A stretch of DNA of 64,000 bases from Palsa-504 sp963769715 (lineage in GTDB: Bacteria; Actinomycetota; Actinomycetes; Streptosporangiales; Streptosporangiaceae): assembly GCA_963769715.1 (NCBI GenBank), contig CAVYNE010000028.1:124001-188000 (forward strand). Direction: 5' to 3'. A program made the translations under genes and the position numbers. The notes under the pieces were generated by a model. It was not told where the DNA came from, made no database searches, and was given only the letters and a program-made list of their open reading frames with translations. Shown in pieces: positions 26,673-34,806 of the stretch (its first letter is position 1; each line of letters starts with the position of its first letter).

Positions 26673-28523
26673 ATGCCAGAAACATGGGCCAAAGGACCCA
26701 GGCGGGCCGAAGTCAGCGGTGTGGATCTCCACCTGGATCTTTCCGGGACCAGGGTGCGGGCCGGGCTGGAGAGCGCGCTGCGCGGCGCGGTCCGGGACGG
26801 CCGCCTTCGCCCCGGCACGCGGCTGCCGTCGTCGCGGGCCCTGGCCGCGGACCTGGGCTTCGCCCGCAACACGGTCGCCGAGGTCTACAGCCAGCTGGTC
26901 GCGGAGGGATGGCTGACCGCCCAGAGCGGGTCGGGGACATCGGTCGCGCCACGCCAGGCGGCCCATCCGGGTCCTGGGGCCGCCACTCGTCCTGAGGCGG
27001 CGGTGCCCCGCTACGACCTGCGGGCCGGGGTGCCGGACCTGTCGGCGTTCCCGCGACGGGACTGGCTCGCGACCGGCCGAAAGGTCCTCGCAGCCGCTCC
27101 CGATCACCTGCTCGGCTACCCTGACCCGCGCGGGGTCCCGGCGCTGCGGGCGGCCCTGGCGGACTACCTGGCCCGGGCGCGGGGAGTGACCGCCGATCCC
27201 GCGCACATCGTCGTCTGCGCCGGCTTCACGCACGGCCTGGCCGGAATCAGCCGCGCGCTGCGCTCGGCCGGCGCGAGCACCCTCGCGGTGGAGGCCTACG
27301 GCCACCAGGCCCACCGCGACATCGCCGCCGGGCAGGGCCTGCGCCTGCGGCCGCTGCCGGTCGACGACATGGGCGCCGTCGTCGGCGAGGCCGCCGGGGC
27401 CGACGCTCTCCTGCTGACCCCGGCGCACCAGTTCCCGCTGGGCGTGACGCTGCACCCGCGGCGCCGCCGGGAGGCGGCCGACTGGGGCGGCGTGGTGATC
27501 GAGGACGACTACGACGGGGAGTTCCGCTACGACCGGCAGCCGGTGGGCGCGCTTCAGACGCTCGCGCCCGATCGGGTCATCTACGCCGGGACGGCCAGCA
27601 AGAGCCTGGCTCCCGGCCTGCGGATCGGCTGGCTGGTCGTCCCGCCGCGGCTGCTCGACGCGGTGACCGCGGAACTCGCCGCCGGGCCGTCCGCGCTTGA
27701 CCAGCTGACCCTGGCCGAGTTCATCACCTCGGGCAGCTACGACCGGCAGGTCCGCCGGGCCAGGCTCGCCTACCGGCGCCGCCGGGACCGCCTGGCCGCC
27801 GCCCTCGGCCGTCAGGGCCTGCAGGTCACGGGAATCGCGGCCGGCCTGCATGCGGTGCTCGAATTTTCCCGAACGAGTCTCGAGCGTGCCGTCATCACCC
27901 GTGCCAGCCAGCATGGCGTGGCCATCGACGGGCTGGAACGCTATCGTGCCGGCGAAGGCCCGCCCGCCGGCGACGGCCGGGCAGGCTTGGTGATCGGCTA
28001 CGGCCGCCCGCCCGAGCATGCCTTCACCACGGCGCTGGCCCGGCTCTGCGCCTCCCTGCCCGGCGAGCCCGCCGCCCGGTTATTAGCCGCCCGGTTATTA
28101 CCGGTTCCTTACCCCCCCGGGCCCGGTGAGCCCGGCCGTCCGATGGTCCGTATCGAGAGCGTCGAGGAACGGGATGACCGCACTCGGCAGGTCCGGCGAG
28201 CCGAAGATGTCGTAATGCGTGTGGCTCGGCAGGATGGCCAGCCGGGCCACGGACCGGGCCGAACCGTCCCAGGTCGCGTCGCGCAGCCCGCCGCCGAGCA
28301 GCGCGTAGAAGTCCACGATGTGCGCCGGGCGTACTGCGTCGGCGTCCGCGTAGACCAGCATCGCCTGCGCGGTGATCTTTGCGATGTCCGCCGACCAGTC
28401 AAAATCCTGCCGCAGCAGGTCGCCGGTCTTGTCCAGGAGCACCGGCCAGTCCTGCACCCGCGGCGCGGCGCTGGCGTACATCTCGTACAGCGGCGACTGC
28501 TTCAGCGGTTCGGCCAGTTGTGA
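26673..28523 (+). CDS. MocR/PdxR-type GntR-aminotransferase regulator with an abnormal, read-through C-terminus
   Basis: A winged helix of the GntR type (residues about 18-85, with LRPGTRLPSSRALAADLGFARNTV) is joined to a fold-type I aminotransferase domain (about 120-470). The PLP lysine is in YAGTASKSLAPGLRIGW and EDDYDGEFRYDR is the diagnostic MocR segment. The normal family end is near ALARLCASLPG (about 28060). Here a 15-bp tandem duplication (28071-28100) follows and no stop appears until 28523, so about 140 extra residues are read antisense to the hydrolase gene. The extra part is Arg/Asp-rich and non-family. The regulator probably controls the divergent AhpD-like gene. Confidence 0.85.
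   Translation: MPETWAKGPRRAEVSGVDLHLDLSGTRVRAGLESALRGAVRDGRLRPGTRLPSSRALAADLGFARNTVAEVYSQLVAEGWLTAQSGSGTSVAPRQAAHPGPGAATRPEAAVPRYDLRAGVPDLSAFPRRDWLATGRKVLAAAPDHLLGYPDPRGVPALRAALADYLARARGVTADPAHIVVCAGFTHGLAGISRALRSAGASTLAVEAYGHQAHRDIAAGQGLRLRPLPVDDMGAVVGEAAGADALLLTPAHQFPLGVTLHPRRRREAADWGGVVIEDDYDGEFRYDRQPVGALQTLAPDRVIYAGTASKSLAPGLRIGWLVVPPRLLDAVTAELAAGPSALDQLTLAEFITSGSYDRQVRRARLAYRRRRDRLAAALGRQGLQVTGIAAGLHAVLEFSRTSLERAVITRASQHGVAIDGLERYRAGEGPPAGDGRAGLVIGYGRPPEHAFTTALARLCASLPGEPAARLLAARLLPVPYPPGPGEPGRPMVRIESVEERDDRTRQVRRAEDVVMRVARQDGQPGHGPGRTVPGRVAQPAAEQRVEVHDVRRAYCVGVRVDQHRLRGDLCDVRRPVKILPQQVAGLVQEHRPVLHPRRGAGVHLVQRRLLQRFGQL
28071..28100 (+). repeat. 15-bp perfect tandem duplication at the MocR 3' end
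   Basis: GCCGCCCGGTTATTA occurs twice in direct contact (encoding AARLL twice). The stop codon of the convergent hydrolase gene lies in its last three bases. Confidence 0.9.
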
Positions 28524-28934
28524 CCCCATCTGGTCCATCCCGGCCAGGCTCTCCGGGTACCAGCCGTCCCGCTGGCAGGGCACGGAGACGACCACCAGGC
28601 GGCGCACCAGGTGCGGATGCTGGATCGCGGTGCGCAGGGCGGTCGCGCCGCCGAAGGAGTAGCCCATCACGTCAGCCTGCGCCAGGCCGAGGTGCCGGAT
28701 GAGGCCGGCGACGTCATCGCCCAGGGTCTCGAACCGCAGCGGGCGGTCCACGTCCGCCGTGTGGCCGTGCGCCTGCAGGTCGACCGCGATGACCCGGCGA
28801 TCTTTGGCCAGCATCGGCAGGATCGGAACGTACATGCTGGCCGCGGACAGGCCGCCGTGCAGCAGGATCAGCGGCCGGCCCGAGCCGTGCTCTTCGTAGT
28901 ACAGCGAAATGCCGTTCATGTCGGCGTAACTCAT
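28098..28934 (-). CDS. Alpha/beta hydrolase
   Basis: About 278 residues from ATG 28934 (a GTG three codons upstream is also possible). The oxyanion-hole region is ILLHGGLSAASMYV, the nucleophile elbow GYSFGG (Ser), the acid in LVYADADAVRP and the catalytic His in LPSHTHYDIF. The fold is that of soluble esterases or epoxide-hydrolase-like enzymes. Its 3' half is overlapped on the other strand by the read-through end of the MocR gene. Substrate unknown. Confidence 0.9.
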   Translation of the reverse strand: MSYADMNGISLYYEEHGSGRPLILLHGGLSAASMYVPILPMLAKDRRVIAVDLQAHGHTADVDRPLRFETLGDDVAGLIRHLGLAQADVMGYSFGGATALRTAIQHPHLVRRLVVVSVPCQRDGWYPESLAGMDQMGSQLAEPLKQSPLYEMYASAAPRVQDWPVLLDKTGDLLRQDFDWSADIAKITAQAMLVYADADAVRPAHIVDFYALLGGGLRDATWDGSARSVARLAILPSHTHYDIFGSPDLPSAVIPFLDALDTDHRTAGLTGPGGVRNR

Positions 28935-29011
28935 CCTGTCCACCGTCCTCGTGCGAGGTTACCGTCAGGCAGCAGCCCGTTCACGAGTAGAACGACACAG
29001 CGGCGAGGAAC

Positions 29012-30589
29012 TCATCGGATGATCGATGTGCCCATCGTCGGCACGGGGGCCCCGGCCAGGTGGTGGATGAGGTCGTGGCGGGAGACGCCGTCGGCGAACA
29101 TGCGCTTGGCCGCCTGGTATGTCGGGCTGTCCTCGTCGCGCCACAGTTCCTCGACCACGCGGTACGCCGCCGCCACGAACTCCTCGCTGGTCATGCCGGT
29201 GGGCGGGGTGCACCCGCCGAACTCAGCCTCGACCAGATCGCGGCGGTCAGCCGGGTCCGCGAGGTCCAGCGGAGCGTGCCGCTGCGGCAACGGCAGCGCG
29301 AACATGCGGCGCCCCACGTTTTCGGAGAGCCAGGCCACGTCGGCGTCGCTGGCGGCCAGGCCGGACGCGTAGCCGCGGATCGCGACCGCGTCCGGGTCGT
29401 CGTAGGCCTGGCCGAACCGGGCCAGCACCCGCGGTACCTGCTCCATCAGCACCTCGGTCCCGGCCTCGCCTAGGTCCCGGTGGTCGGCGGACCAGCGAAC
29501 CCACGCGGTCACTGCGGGCTCGACGTGGCTGCGCTGCGCGGGGGACAGGACGAAGGTGTTCGGCACGTGGCCGAGGATTATGTGCGCGAGCTTGCGCGGA
29601 CCGACCTGGGCCGGCGGCTCGCCGGAGACGCGGCCGCTATAGCCGGTGAGCACCTCGGCCCAGAACCGCGTGGACTCCTCGTCGGCCGCCACGGCCTCGG
29701 CAGCCAGCGGGCTCTTCATGAACTCGTCGACCGCGGCCGCACGGTCTGCCGCGGTGTACAGCGGCCCGGATTCGCCGTCGGCGGCCGGGAGGCGGCGGAC
29801 CCGGACCCGGGCGATCGGCAGATACGCGAGGGTATCGGCGGACAGGTCCGGGCTCGGGTCATAGTCGGTCCGGTCCAGCGGACCGAACAGGCGACGGTGC
29901 GCCTCGTCCAGGGGTATCTGCTCGGACCGGTCGAACTCCTCGTCGTCGCCGCTGATGGCCTCGATCAGGCGGGCCGCGTTGGCGGACGCGCCGATCGCGG
30001 TGGCGACCGGGATCCCGGTCAGGTCAACCTGGACCACGATGCCGTGTTCGGCCTCGCCGTAGCCGAACGTCACCGCGATGGCCTCGTCGTCACCGAACAC
30101 GTCGTAGCGGCGCCAGGCCTGGCCCGGTGTTACCTTGCCGATCCCGGTCACCCAGTCCGGCGGGTAGATGCCCGCGCCGGTCAGCTCGGCCAGCGCCTTA
30201 CTGGCCGCCCGCTTGGTGTCCTGGGTGCCGAGCGCCATGAGCAGTCGGAGCAGCGCCGCGCCATCGGGCGTCCGCCTGCGGACCGCCCCGTCCACCAGCA
30301 CGGTGGAGATGAACTTCTCGGTCTCGTCGGGATCCAGCTGGCCCGCCACCCGCGGGATGGCCATGCAGGTCGCGGTCTCGAGTTCGGCACGCAGCGGGTC
30401 ACCCGCCGCGATCCCGGCCCACAGGCTGGACATCACCCGCTCGACGATGGCGTCCGCCTCGGTCCGCCCGCTACCCGAAGGTGCCGTGCTGGCCGGTGCT
30501 TTGCTAGCTGGTGCCTTAGTGGCCGCAGCCTTGCTAGCCGATGCCTTGCTGGCTGGATTGCCGCGACGCGGCTTGGTCTTCTTGCTCAC
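29012..30589 (-). CDS. Large uncharacterised actinobacterial protein with Ala/Lys-rich N-terminus
   Basis: 525 residues, not recognised. The first 40 residues are a repeat-like basic, Ala/Ser/Pro/Lys tail (KASASKAAATKAPASKAPAS), typical of disordered arms. The remainder is globular and helix-rich with an acidic middle (ISGDDEEFDRSEQIPLDEA), no membrane segment and no signal peptide. Codon use is that of the neighbours, so it is a real gene. It follows a TetR gene by 4 bases on the same strand and may share the transcript. Confidence 0.75.
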   Translation of the reverse strand: MSKKTKPRRGNPASKASASKAAATKAPASKAPASTAPSGSGRTEADAIVERVMSSLWAGIAAGDPLRAELETATCMAIPRVAGQLDPDETEKFISTVLVDGAVRRRTPDGAALLRLLMALGTQDTKRAASKALAELTGAGIYPPDWVTGIGKVTPGQAWRRYDVFGDDEAIAVTFGYGEAEHGIVVQVDLTGIPVATAIGASANAARLIEAISGDDEEFDRSEQIPLDEAHRRLFGPLDRTDYDPSPDLSADTLAYLPIARVRVRRLPAADGESGPLYTAADRAAAVDEFMKSPLAAEAVAADEESTRFWAEVLTGYSGRVSGEPPAQVGPRKLAHIILGHVPNTFVLSPAQRSHVEPAVTAWVRWSADHRDLGEAGTEVLMEQVPRVLARFGQAYDDPDAVAIRGYASGLAASDADVAWLSENVGRRMFALPLPQRHAPLDLADPADRRDLVEAEFGGCTPPTGMTSEEFVAAAYRVVEELWRDEDSPTYQAAKRMFADGVSRHDLIHHLAGAPVPTMGTSIIR

Positions 30590-30593
30590 CGCG

Positions 30594-31166
30594 TCATCCT
30601 ATGACCCCCAGGCGGCGGAACTCGGTGTCCAGGGCATCGATGAGGTACTCGAAGGTGACGTCGACCGATTCCGGCAGGCCGAACCCGCCCGCGGATTGCA
30701 GCGTGGCGATACCGTGACAGACGGCGCGCCACATGCGTACGGCATGGATGAGGGCAGAGCCCTCCAGGTGGTAGCCCACCAGGGCCGCGCTGATCACCTC
30801 GACCGCCTGCACCGCGGCCTCGATGTGCTCCTCGTCGCCCGGCGCGGGCGCCAGCACGCTGGCCGCGTAACGCCCCGGGTAGGCCAGGGCGTAGGACCGG
30901 TAGGCGGCCGACAGGGCCCGCAGCGCGTCGGCGCCGGTCACGCCCGCCGCGGCCCGGGCCGCGGCGCTGGTCAGCTCGCGCACGGCCAGCAGCGCGATAC
31001 CGCGTCTGACCTCCTCCAGCCCGCTGACGTGCTTGTACAGGCCGGGCAGTGAGACCCCGCAGCGCTGCGCGACCGCCGCCAAGGTGAGCCGGTCTAGGCC
31101 CACCTCGTCGGCGACGGTCGCGGCTTCGGAGATGATCCGCTCCGGGGTAAGCCCGGCGCGCGGCAT
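30594..31166 (-). CDS. TetR-family regulator (WHG-domain type)
   Basis: 190 residues. The helix-turn-helix is EAATVADEVGLDRLTLAAVAQRCGVSLPGLYKHV; the C-terminal domain has the WHG-like pattern (ALVGYHLEGSALIHAVRMWRAVCHGIATLQSAGGFG). Its start lies 3 bases after the stop of the membrane-protein gene, so the two form an operon, typical of a repressor that controls its own transport or membrane target. An A/T-rich palindrome upstream of the operon is its likely site. Confidence 0.9.
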   Translation of the reverse strand: MPRAGLTPERIISEAATVADEVGLDRLTLAAVAQRCGVSLPGLYKHVSGLEEVRRGIALLAVRELTSAAARAAAGVTGADALRALSAAYRSYALAYPGRYAASVLAPAPGDEEHIEAAVQAVEVISAALVGYHLEGSALIHAVRMWRAVCHGIATLQSAGGFGLPESVDVTFEYLIDALDTEFRRLGVIG

Positions 31167-31169
31167 GTC

Positions 31170-31952
31170 TTAGCGGTCCCTCGGGTCGGCCTTCATGCCG
31201 ATCATGATGCCGCAGCCGGTCATGAACGCCAGCAGCAGCACCAGCGCCGGTCCGGCCGCGGCCGCTAGCGAGGCCACCAGCAGCAGGTACACCAGGCCGG
31301 AGCAGGCGATCGTGACGGCCAGCGCGATCCCGGTGTACCGCAGCCAGCGGGGGAGCGTCGTCATGGCGGCCGCGGCCGCGCCGAGGACGGCCAGCGCGAG
31401 CATCTTGGCCCCGTCCAGCCGGTCGACTGACGTGTACAGCAGGTGCGCCGGGCCCGGTGCCGAGGTCGCGGTCAGCGCGATGCCGAGGCCGAACTGGACG
31501 GCCGAGATGATCGCCGCCACCAGACCCGAGACCAGTGCGAACCGCCCGGGAAGCGACACAGCGCCGACCGCCCCGTGCTGGCGCGCGGTCCGGGCCAGGG
31601 CGACCGAGATGACGGCGATGCCCGCGGCCGGCAGCCCTTCGGTCAGGGCGAACTGCGTGGCGACGGCCGGGCCGTGTCCGGCCAGCGCCGCGACGACCTC
31701 GGTGCCCGGCGCGCCGAACCTGGGGCTGGGCGCCGGGAGGGCCAGCCCGGCGATCCAGGACAGGCTGTAGCCGATGCCGACGACGCCGGGGACGGTCAGC
31801 AGCCGCCGGCGCCGTCCGGTGTCCGAGCCGGTGCCGCGTCCGGTGTCCGAGCCGGTGCCGCGTCCGGTGTCCGAGCCGGTGCCGCGTCCGGTGTCCGAGC
31901 CGGTGCCGCGGGCCGGAGCAGTGGTGTTGCGTGTCGTCAAGTTAATTGTCAT
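31170..31952 (-). CDS. Multi-pass membrane protein with repetitive cytoplasmic N-terminus
   Basis: 260 residues. The N-terminal arm contains four copies of RGTGSDTG, then Arg-rich RRRRLL before the first membrane helix. About six hydrophobic helices follow, including VVGIGYSLSWIAGLALP, ALVSGLVAAIISAVQFGLGIAL, MLALAVLGAAAAAMTTL and ALVLLLAFMTGCGIMIGM. It resembles DUF4386-like integral membrane proteins. Function unknown. First gene of an operon with the TetR gene. Confidence 0.8.
   Translation of the reverse strand: MTINLTTRNTTAPARGTGSDTGRGTGSDTGRGTGSDTGRGTGSDTGRRRRLLTVPGVVGIGYSLSWIAGLALPAPSPRFGAPGTEVVAALAGHGPAVATQFALTEGLPAAGIAVISVALARTARQHGAVGAVSLPGRFALVSGLVAAIISAVQFGLGIALTATSAPGPAHLLYTSVDRLDGAKMLALAVLGAAAAAMTTLPRWLRYTGIALAVTIACSGLVYLLLVASLAAAAGPALVLLLAFMTGCGIMIGMKADPRDR
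31813..31909 (-). repeat. 24-bp tandem repeat x4 encoding RGTGSDTG
   Basis: Four near-identical 24-bp units (plus-strand core GGTGTCCGAGCCGGTGCCGC) give an 8-residue repeat in the soluble arm of the membrane protein. Confidence 0.9.
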
Positions 31953-31976
31953 AGCTACAAGTTAATCCAATTAACT
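31940..31976. promoter_or_regulatory. A/T-rich palindromic operator candidate upstream of membrane protein-TetR operon
   Basis: AGTTAATCCAATTAACT (31960-31976) is a perfect palindrome with 7-bp arms, 8 bases upstream of the ATG at 31952, and a further AGTTAATT half-site occurs at 31940 inside the start region. Such A/T-rich symmetry stands out in this GC-rich DNA and fits autoregulation by the TetR gene of the operon. Confidence 0.6.
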
Positions 31977-32024
31977 AGGACACGCAAGCTTTATTTTAAG
32001 CGGGACCTAAAGCCGAGCGGGCGA

Positions 32025-32987
32025 TCAGAAGCTGACCGCGCGGATGACGCCCACGACAGCTTCGCCGCCGACGACGGGGACGGTGGCGAGTTCGTCGGGG
32101 ACGACGGCGCCGAGCAGGCGCAGTGCCGCCACCGTGACCGGGGTCCGTGCCCGGTGCGCCCCGTCCTCGATCTTGACCACGCCGGCTCTACCGTCGGCCA
32201 GCGCGAACGCGTCGACGCCCTCGGCCCCGCCCTTGACCAGCAGGCCGGGTACCGCGTCCATCAGCCGCCGCTCGTCGCGGCGGGTGCCGCTGGTCCATTC
32301 CGGGTGCGCGCGCATGGCGTCGGCCACCCGGCGTCCGGGCGTGCCCGGGGCCGCGAGGACCAGCGCCCGGAACGCCCGCGCCAGCCCGGTCAGGGTCAGC
32401 GCGAATATCGGCGCGCCGCAGCCGTCCACGCCGGTGGCGGGTACCTCCTCGCCGGCCAGTTCGGCGACCGTGCGCCGGATCGCCTGCTGCAGCGGATGCT
32501 CCGGGTCCAGGTACCCGGCCGTCAGCCAGCCGTTCAGCACGCAGGTGGCCAGCATCGCGGCGTGCTTGCCCGAGCAGTTCATCCGGATCCTGGACATGTC
32601 CTCGCCGCGCGCGATCACCCGGCGCGCGGTCCCGGGGTCGAGCGGCCAGGACGGCGGGCAGTGCAGGTCATCCTCGGTCAGCCCGGCGCTGGAGAGGATC
32701 TTGCGGACCCCGTCGACGTGGAAGTCCTGGCCCGAGTGGCTGGCCGCGGCCAGCGCTAGCAGTCCGCCGTCCAGGTCGAGCCCGCAGCGCAGCATGGCCG
32801 TAGCCTGCAGCGGCTTGTTCGCTGACCGAGGGAAGAAGGGAAGCGTAGTGTTTCCCGCACTGATCACCTGGGTCCCGTCGGCGGCCAGTCCCGCGACCGC
32901 GCCGCGGTGCCGCGATTCGGTGAAGCCCGAGCGCACGACCTCGGCGACCACGGGGTTGACGTCCTGGTGTTCCGTAACGATCGTCAT
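32025..32987 (-). CDS. L-asparaginase II-type protein (PF06089)
   Basis: About 320 residues from ATG 32987. It belongs to the serine/lysine-type asparaginase II family (Rhizobium-like), not the E. coli AnsB type: FPRSANKPLQATAML holds the conserved SxxK, LALAAASHSGQDFHVDGVRKIL and RMNCSGKHAAMLATCVLNGW the conserved H-S and C-S-G-K-H motifs, and GVDGCGAPIFAL the late cysteine motif. It would release ammonia from asparagine in the cytoplasm. It is divergent from dtd, 69 bases away. Confidence 0.92.
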   Translation of the reverse strand: MTIVTEHQDVNPVVAEVVRSGFTESRHRGAVAGLAADGTQVISAGNTTLPFFPRSANKPLQATAMLRCGLDLDGGLLALAAASHSGQDFHVDGVRKILSSAGLTEDDLHCPPSWPLDPGTARRVIARGEDMSRIRMNCSGKHAAMLATCVLNGWLTAGYLDPEHPLQQAIRRTVAELAGEEVPATGVDGCGAPIFALTLTGLARAFRALVLAAPGTPGRRVADAMRAHPEWTSGTRRDERRLMDAVPGLLVKGGAEGVDAFALADGRAGVVKIEDGAHRARTPVTVAALRLLGAVVPDELATVPVVGGEAVVGVIRAVSF

Positions 32988-33056
32988 GCCCGCAGTCTGC
33001 CCCTTACCCGCTCTGCCTTCCCCGCGGGCCTCGCGCTCCGGGTACCCTGCCGTGCT

Positions 33057-33482
33057 ATGCGGGCAGTGGTACAGCGAGTGAGCCGGGCCAGCGTAACCGT
33101 GGACGGGCAGGTGGCCGGCGCCATCGAGGAGCCAGGGCTGCTCGTCCTGGTCGGCATGACCCACGGCGACACCCCCGCTCGCGCCGCGAAGCTCGCCGCC
33201 AAGCTGTGGGGGCTGCGCATTCTCGACGGCGAGAAGTCCTGCTCCGACGTGGACGCGCCGCTCCTGGTGATCAGCCAGTTCACGCTCTACGCGGACCTGG
33301 CCAAGGGCCGCCGCCCGTCCTGGTCCGCGGCCGCCCCGGGCCCGGTGGCCGAGCCTCTGGTCACCGCCATGGTGCAGGCCCTGCGCGATCTCGGCGCCCG
33401 GGTGCAGACCGGCGTGTTCGGTGCCGACATGAAGGTCGCCCTAGTCAACGACGGCCCCGTCACCATCGTCCTGGATCTTTGA
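33057..33482 (+). CDS. dtd: D-aminoacyl-tRNA deacylase
   Basis: 141 residues, the normal size. MRAVVQRVSRASVTVDG at the start, SQFTLYADLAKGRRPSW (the conserved SQFTL motif) and VNDGPVTIVLDL at the end (the cross-subunit Gly-Pro motif, here DGPVT) identify Dtd, which removes D-amino acids from tRNA. The gene ends exactly where the IS200/IS605 element begins; the stop codon TGA at 33480-33482 is made with bases that look like the element's own end. Confidence 0.93.
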   Translation: MRAVVQRVSRASVTVDGQVAGAIEEPGLLVLVGMTHGDTPARAAKLAAKLWGLRILDGEKSCSDVDAPLLVISQFTLYADLAKGRRPSWSAAAPGPVAEPLVTAMVQALRDLGARVQTGVFGADMKVALVNDGPVTIVLDL

Positions 33483-33488
33483 CTTCCA

Positions 33489-33508
33489 CTCCGCCCTGAG
33501 GGGCGGAG
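33489..33508. other. Right-end hairpin of the IS200/IS605 element
   Basis: CTCCGCCC-TGA(G)-GGGCGGAG forms an 8-bp stem just beyond the 3' end of tnpB. In this family such hairpins are the transposase recognition site and the last stem of the TnpB guide RNA scaffold. Confidence 0.7.
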
Positions 33509-33519
33509 ATTCCCGCCTG

Positions 33520-34725
33520 TCACGCCGCTTCCTGGCGTGACTTCGGGTGGGTTCCTGCTTCGCCGCGCTGCGCCAGGGCAAGCCCTGGTCTTACCTGCGC
33601 TCTGCAGGCTGTCACCGCCAGCCCGGCGGCCTTGGCGACGTTGACCGCCGCGTTGATGTCCCGGTCCAGCCATGTCCCGCACTGCGGGCACTGCCAGGCC
33701 CGGACGTGCAGCGGCTTGGGGCCGTCCCTGGCCCCGCAGGCCGAGCACGTCTGCGAGGTGGGGATGAACCGGCCGATCCGGTGGAACTCCCGGCCGTACA
33801 GCCGCGCCTTGTACTCCAGCATGGCCACGAACGCCGACCATCCGGCGTCGTGGACGGACTTGGCCATGCGGGTGCGGGCGAGCCCCTTGACCGCCAGGCC
33901 TTCCACGGCGACCGCTTGGCTGTCGCGGATCAGCGCCGTGGAGAGCTGGTGGCAGAATTCGCGCCGCGCGTCAGCCACCTGCGCGTGGGCCCGGGCGACC
34001 TTTACCCGGGCCTTATCCCGGTTCCTGCTGCCCTTCTGCTTGCGGGACAAGCTTCGCTGTGCCCGCCTGAGTTTCTTCTCTGCCCGCCGCAGGAACTGCG
34101 GGGAGGCGATCTTCCGGCCGTCGGACAGCACCGCGAAGTGGGTCAGGCCCAAGTCGATGCCGATCACCGGTCCCGTCCCGGGCACGGCGGCGGGCCCGGT
34201 CTCGATGACGAAACTGGCGAAGTACCGGCCCGCGGAATCCCGGATCACAGTGACGCTGGACGGCTCAGAGGGCAGATCCCGGGACCAGCGGACCGGAACG
34301 TCCCCGATCTTCGGCAGCCGCGGCTTCCCGCTGGCCAGCACCCGGAACCGGGCGTTGGCCGTGAACCGGACCGCCTGCCTGTGATCCTTGCGGGACTTGA
34401 AGCGAGGCGGCCCGGTCTTCGGGCCTTTCCGCTTCCCGGTGACCGACGCGAAGAAATTCCGGTACGCCGTGTTCAGGTCCGCCAGGGATTGCTGGAGCAT
34501 CACAGCGGAAACCTCGCCCAGCCATACCCGCTCCGGGGTCGCCTTCACCGCGGTCAGCCGGGCCGACAGCTCAGCGTCGGTGATGTGCGGCAGCCCGGCC
34601 GCATGCGCCTCCTGACGGGCACGCAGCCCGTCGTTGAACACCACCCGAGCGCACCCGAACGCCCTCGCCAGGGCATCACGCTGGCCCGGCGTGGGGTAGA
34701 GACGGTAGTTGTACCGGAGCTGCAT
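33520..34725 (-). CDS. tnpB: RNA-guided endonuclease TnpB
   Basis: 401 residues, complete. RuvC-like catalytic residues are all present: Asp191 (GIDLGLTHFAVL), Glu275 (AVEGLAVKGLAR) and Asp356 (LDRDINAAVN). A zinc ribbon has C327-C330 and C346-C349. The N-terminal LRYNYRLYPTPGQRDALARAFG is the usual TnpB opening. TnpB uses a guide RNA made from its own 3' end and the element's right end to cut empty donor sites, which favours retention of the element. With all motifs present it is probably active. Confidence 0.95.
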   Translation of the reverse strand: MQLRYNYRLYPTPGQRDALARAFGCARVVFNDGLRARQEAHAAGLPHITDAELSARLTAVKATPERVWLGEVSAVMLQQSLADLNTAYRNFFASVTGKRKGPKTGPPRFKSRKDHRQAVRFTANARFRVLASGKPRLPKIGDVPVRWSRDLPSEPSSVTVIRDSAGRYFASFVIETGPAAVPGTGPVIGIDLGLTHFAVLSDGRKIASPQFLRRAEKKLRRAQRSLSRKQKGSRNRDKARVKVARAHAQVADARREFCHQLSTALIRDSQAVAVEGLAVKGLARTRMAKSVHDAGWSAFVAMLEYKARLYGREFHRIGRFIPTSQTCSACGARDGPKPLHVRAWQCPQCGTWLDRDINAAVNVAKAAGLAVTACRAQVRPGLALAQRGEAGTHPKSRQEAA

Positions 34726-34806
34726 ATCTAGAACATACTATCGTTTTATAGCTGAGTAAAGGACATCCGCACTGGCAGGTATTGTGTCTTCATCCTGCAT
34801 GTCCAC

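Noticed and set aside
32907..33056. Earlier start for dtd
   Set aside because: The upstream codons overlap the divergent asparaginase start and do not resemble Dtd, which begins MRAVVQRV at 33057.
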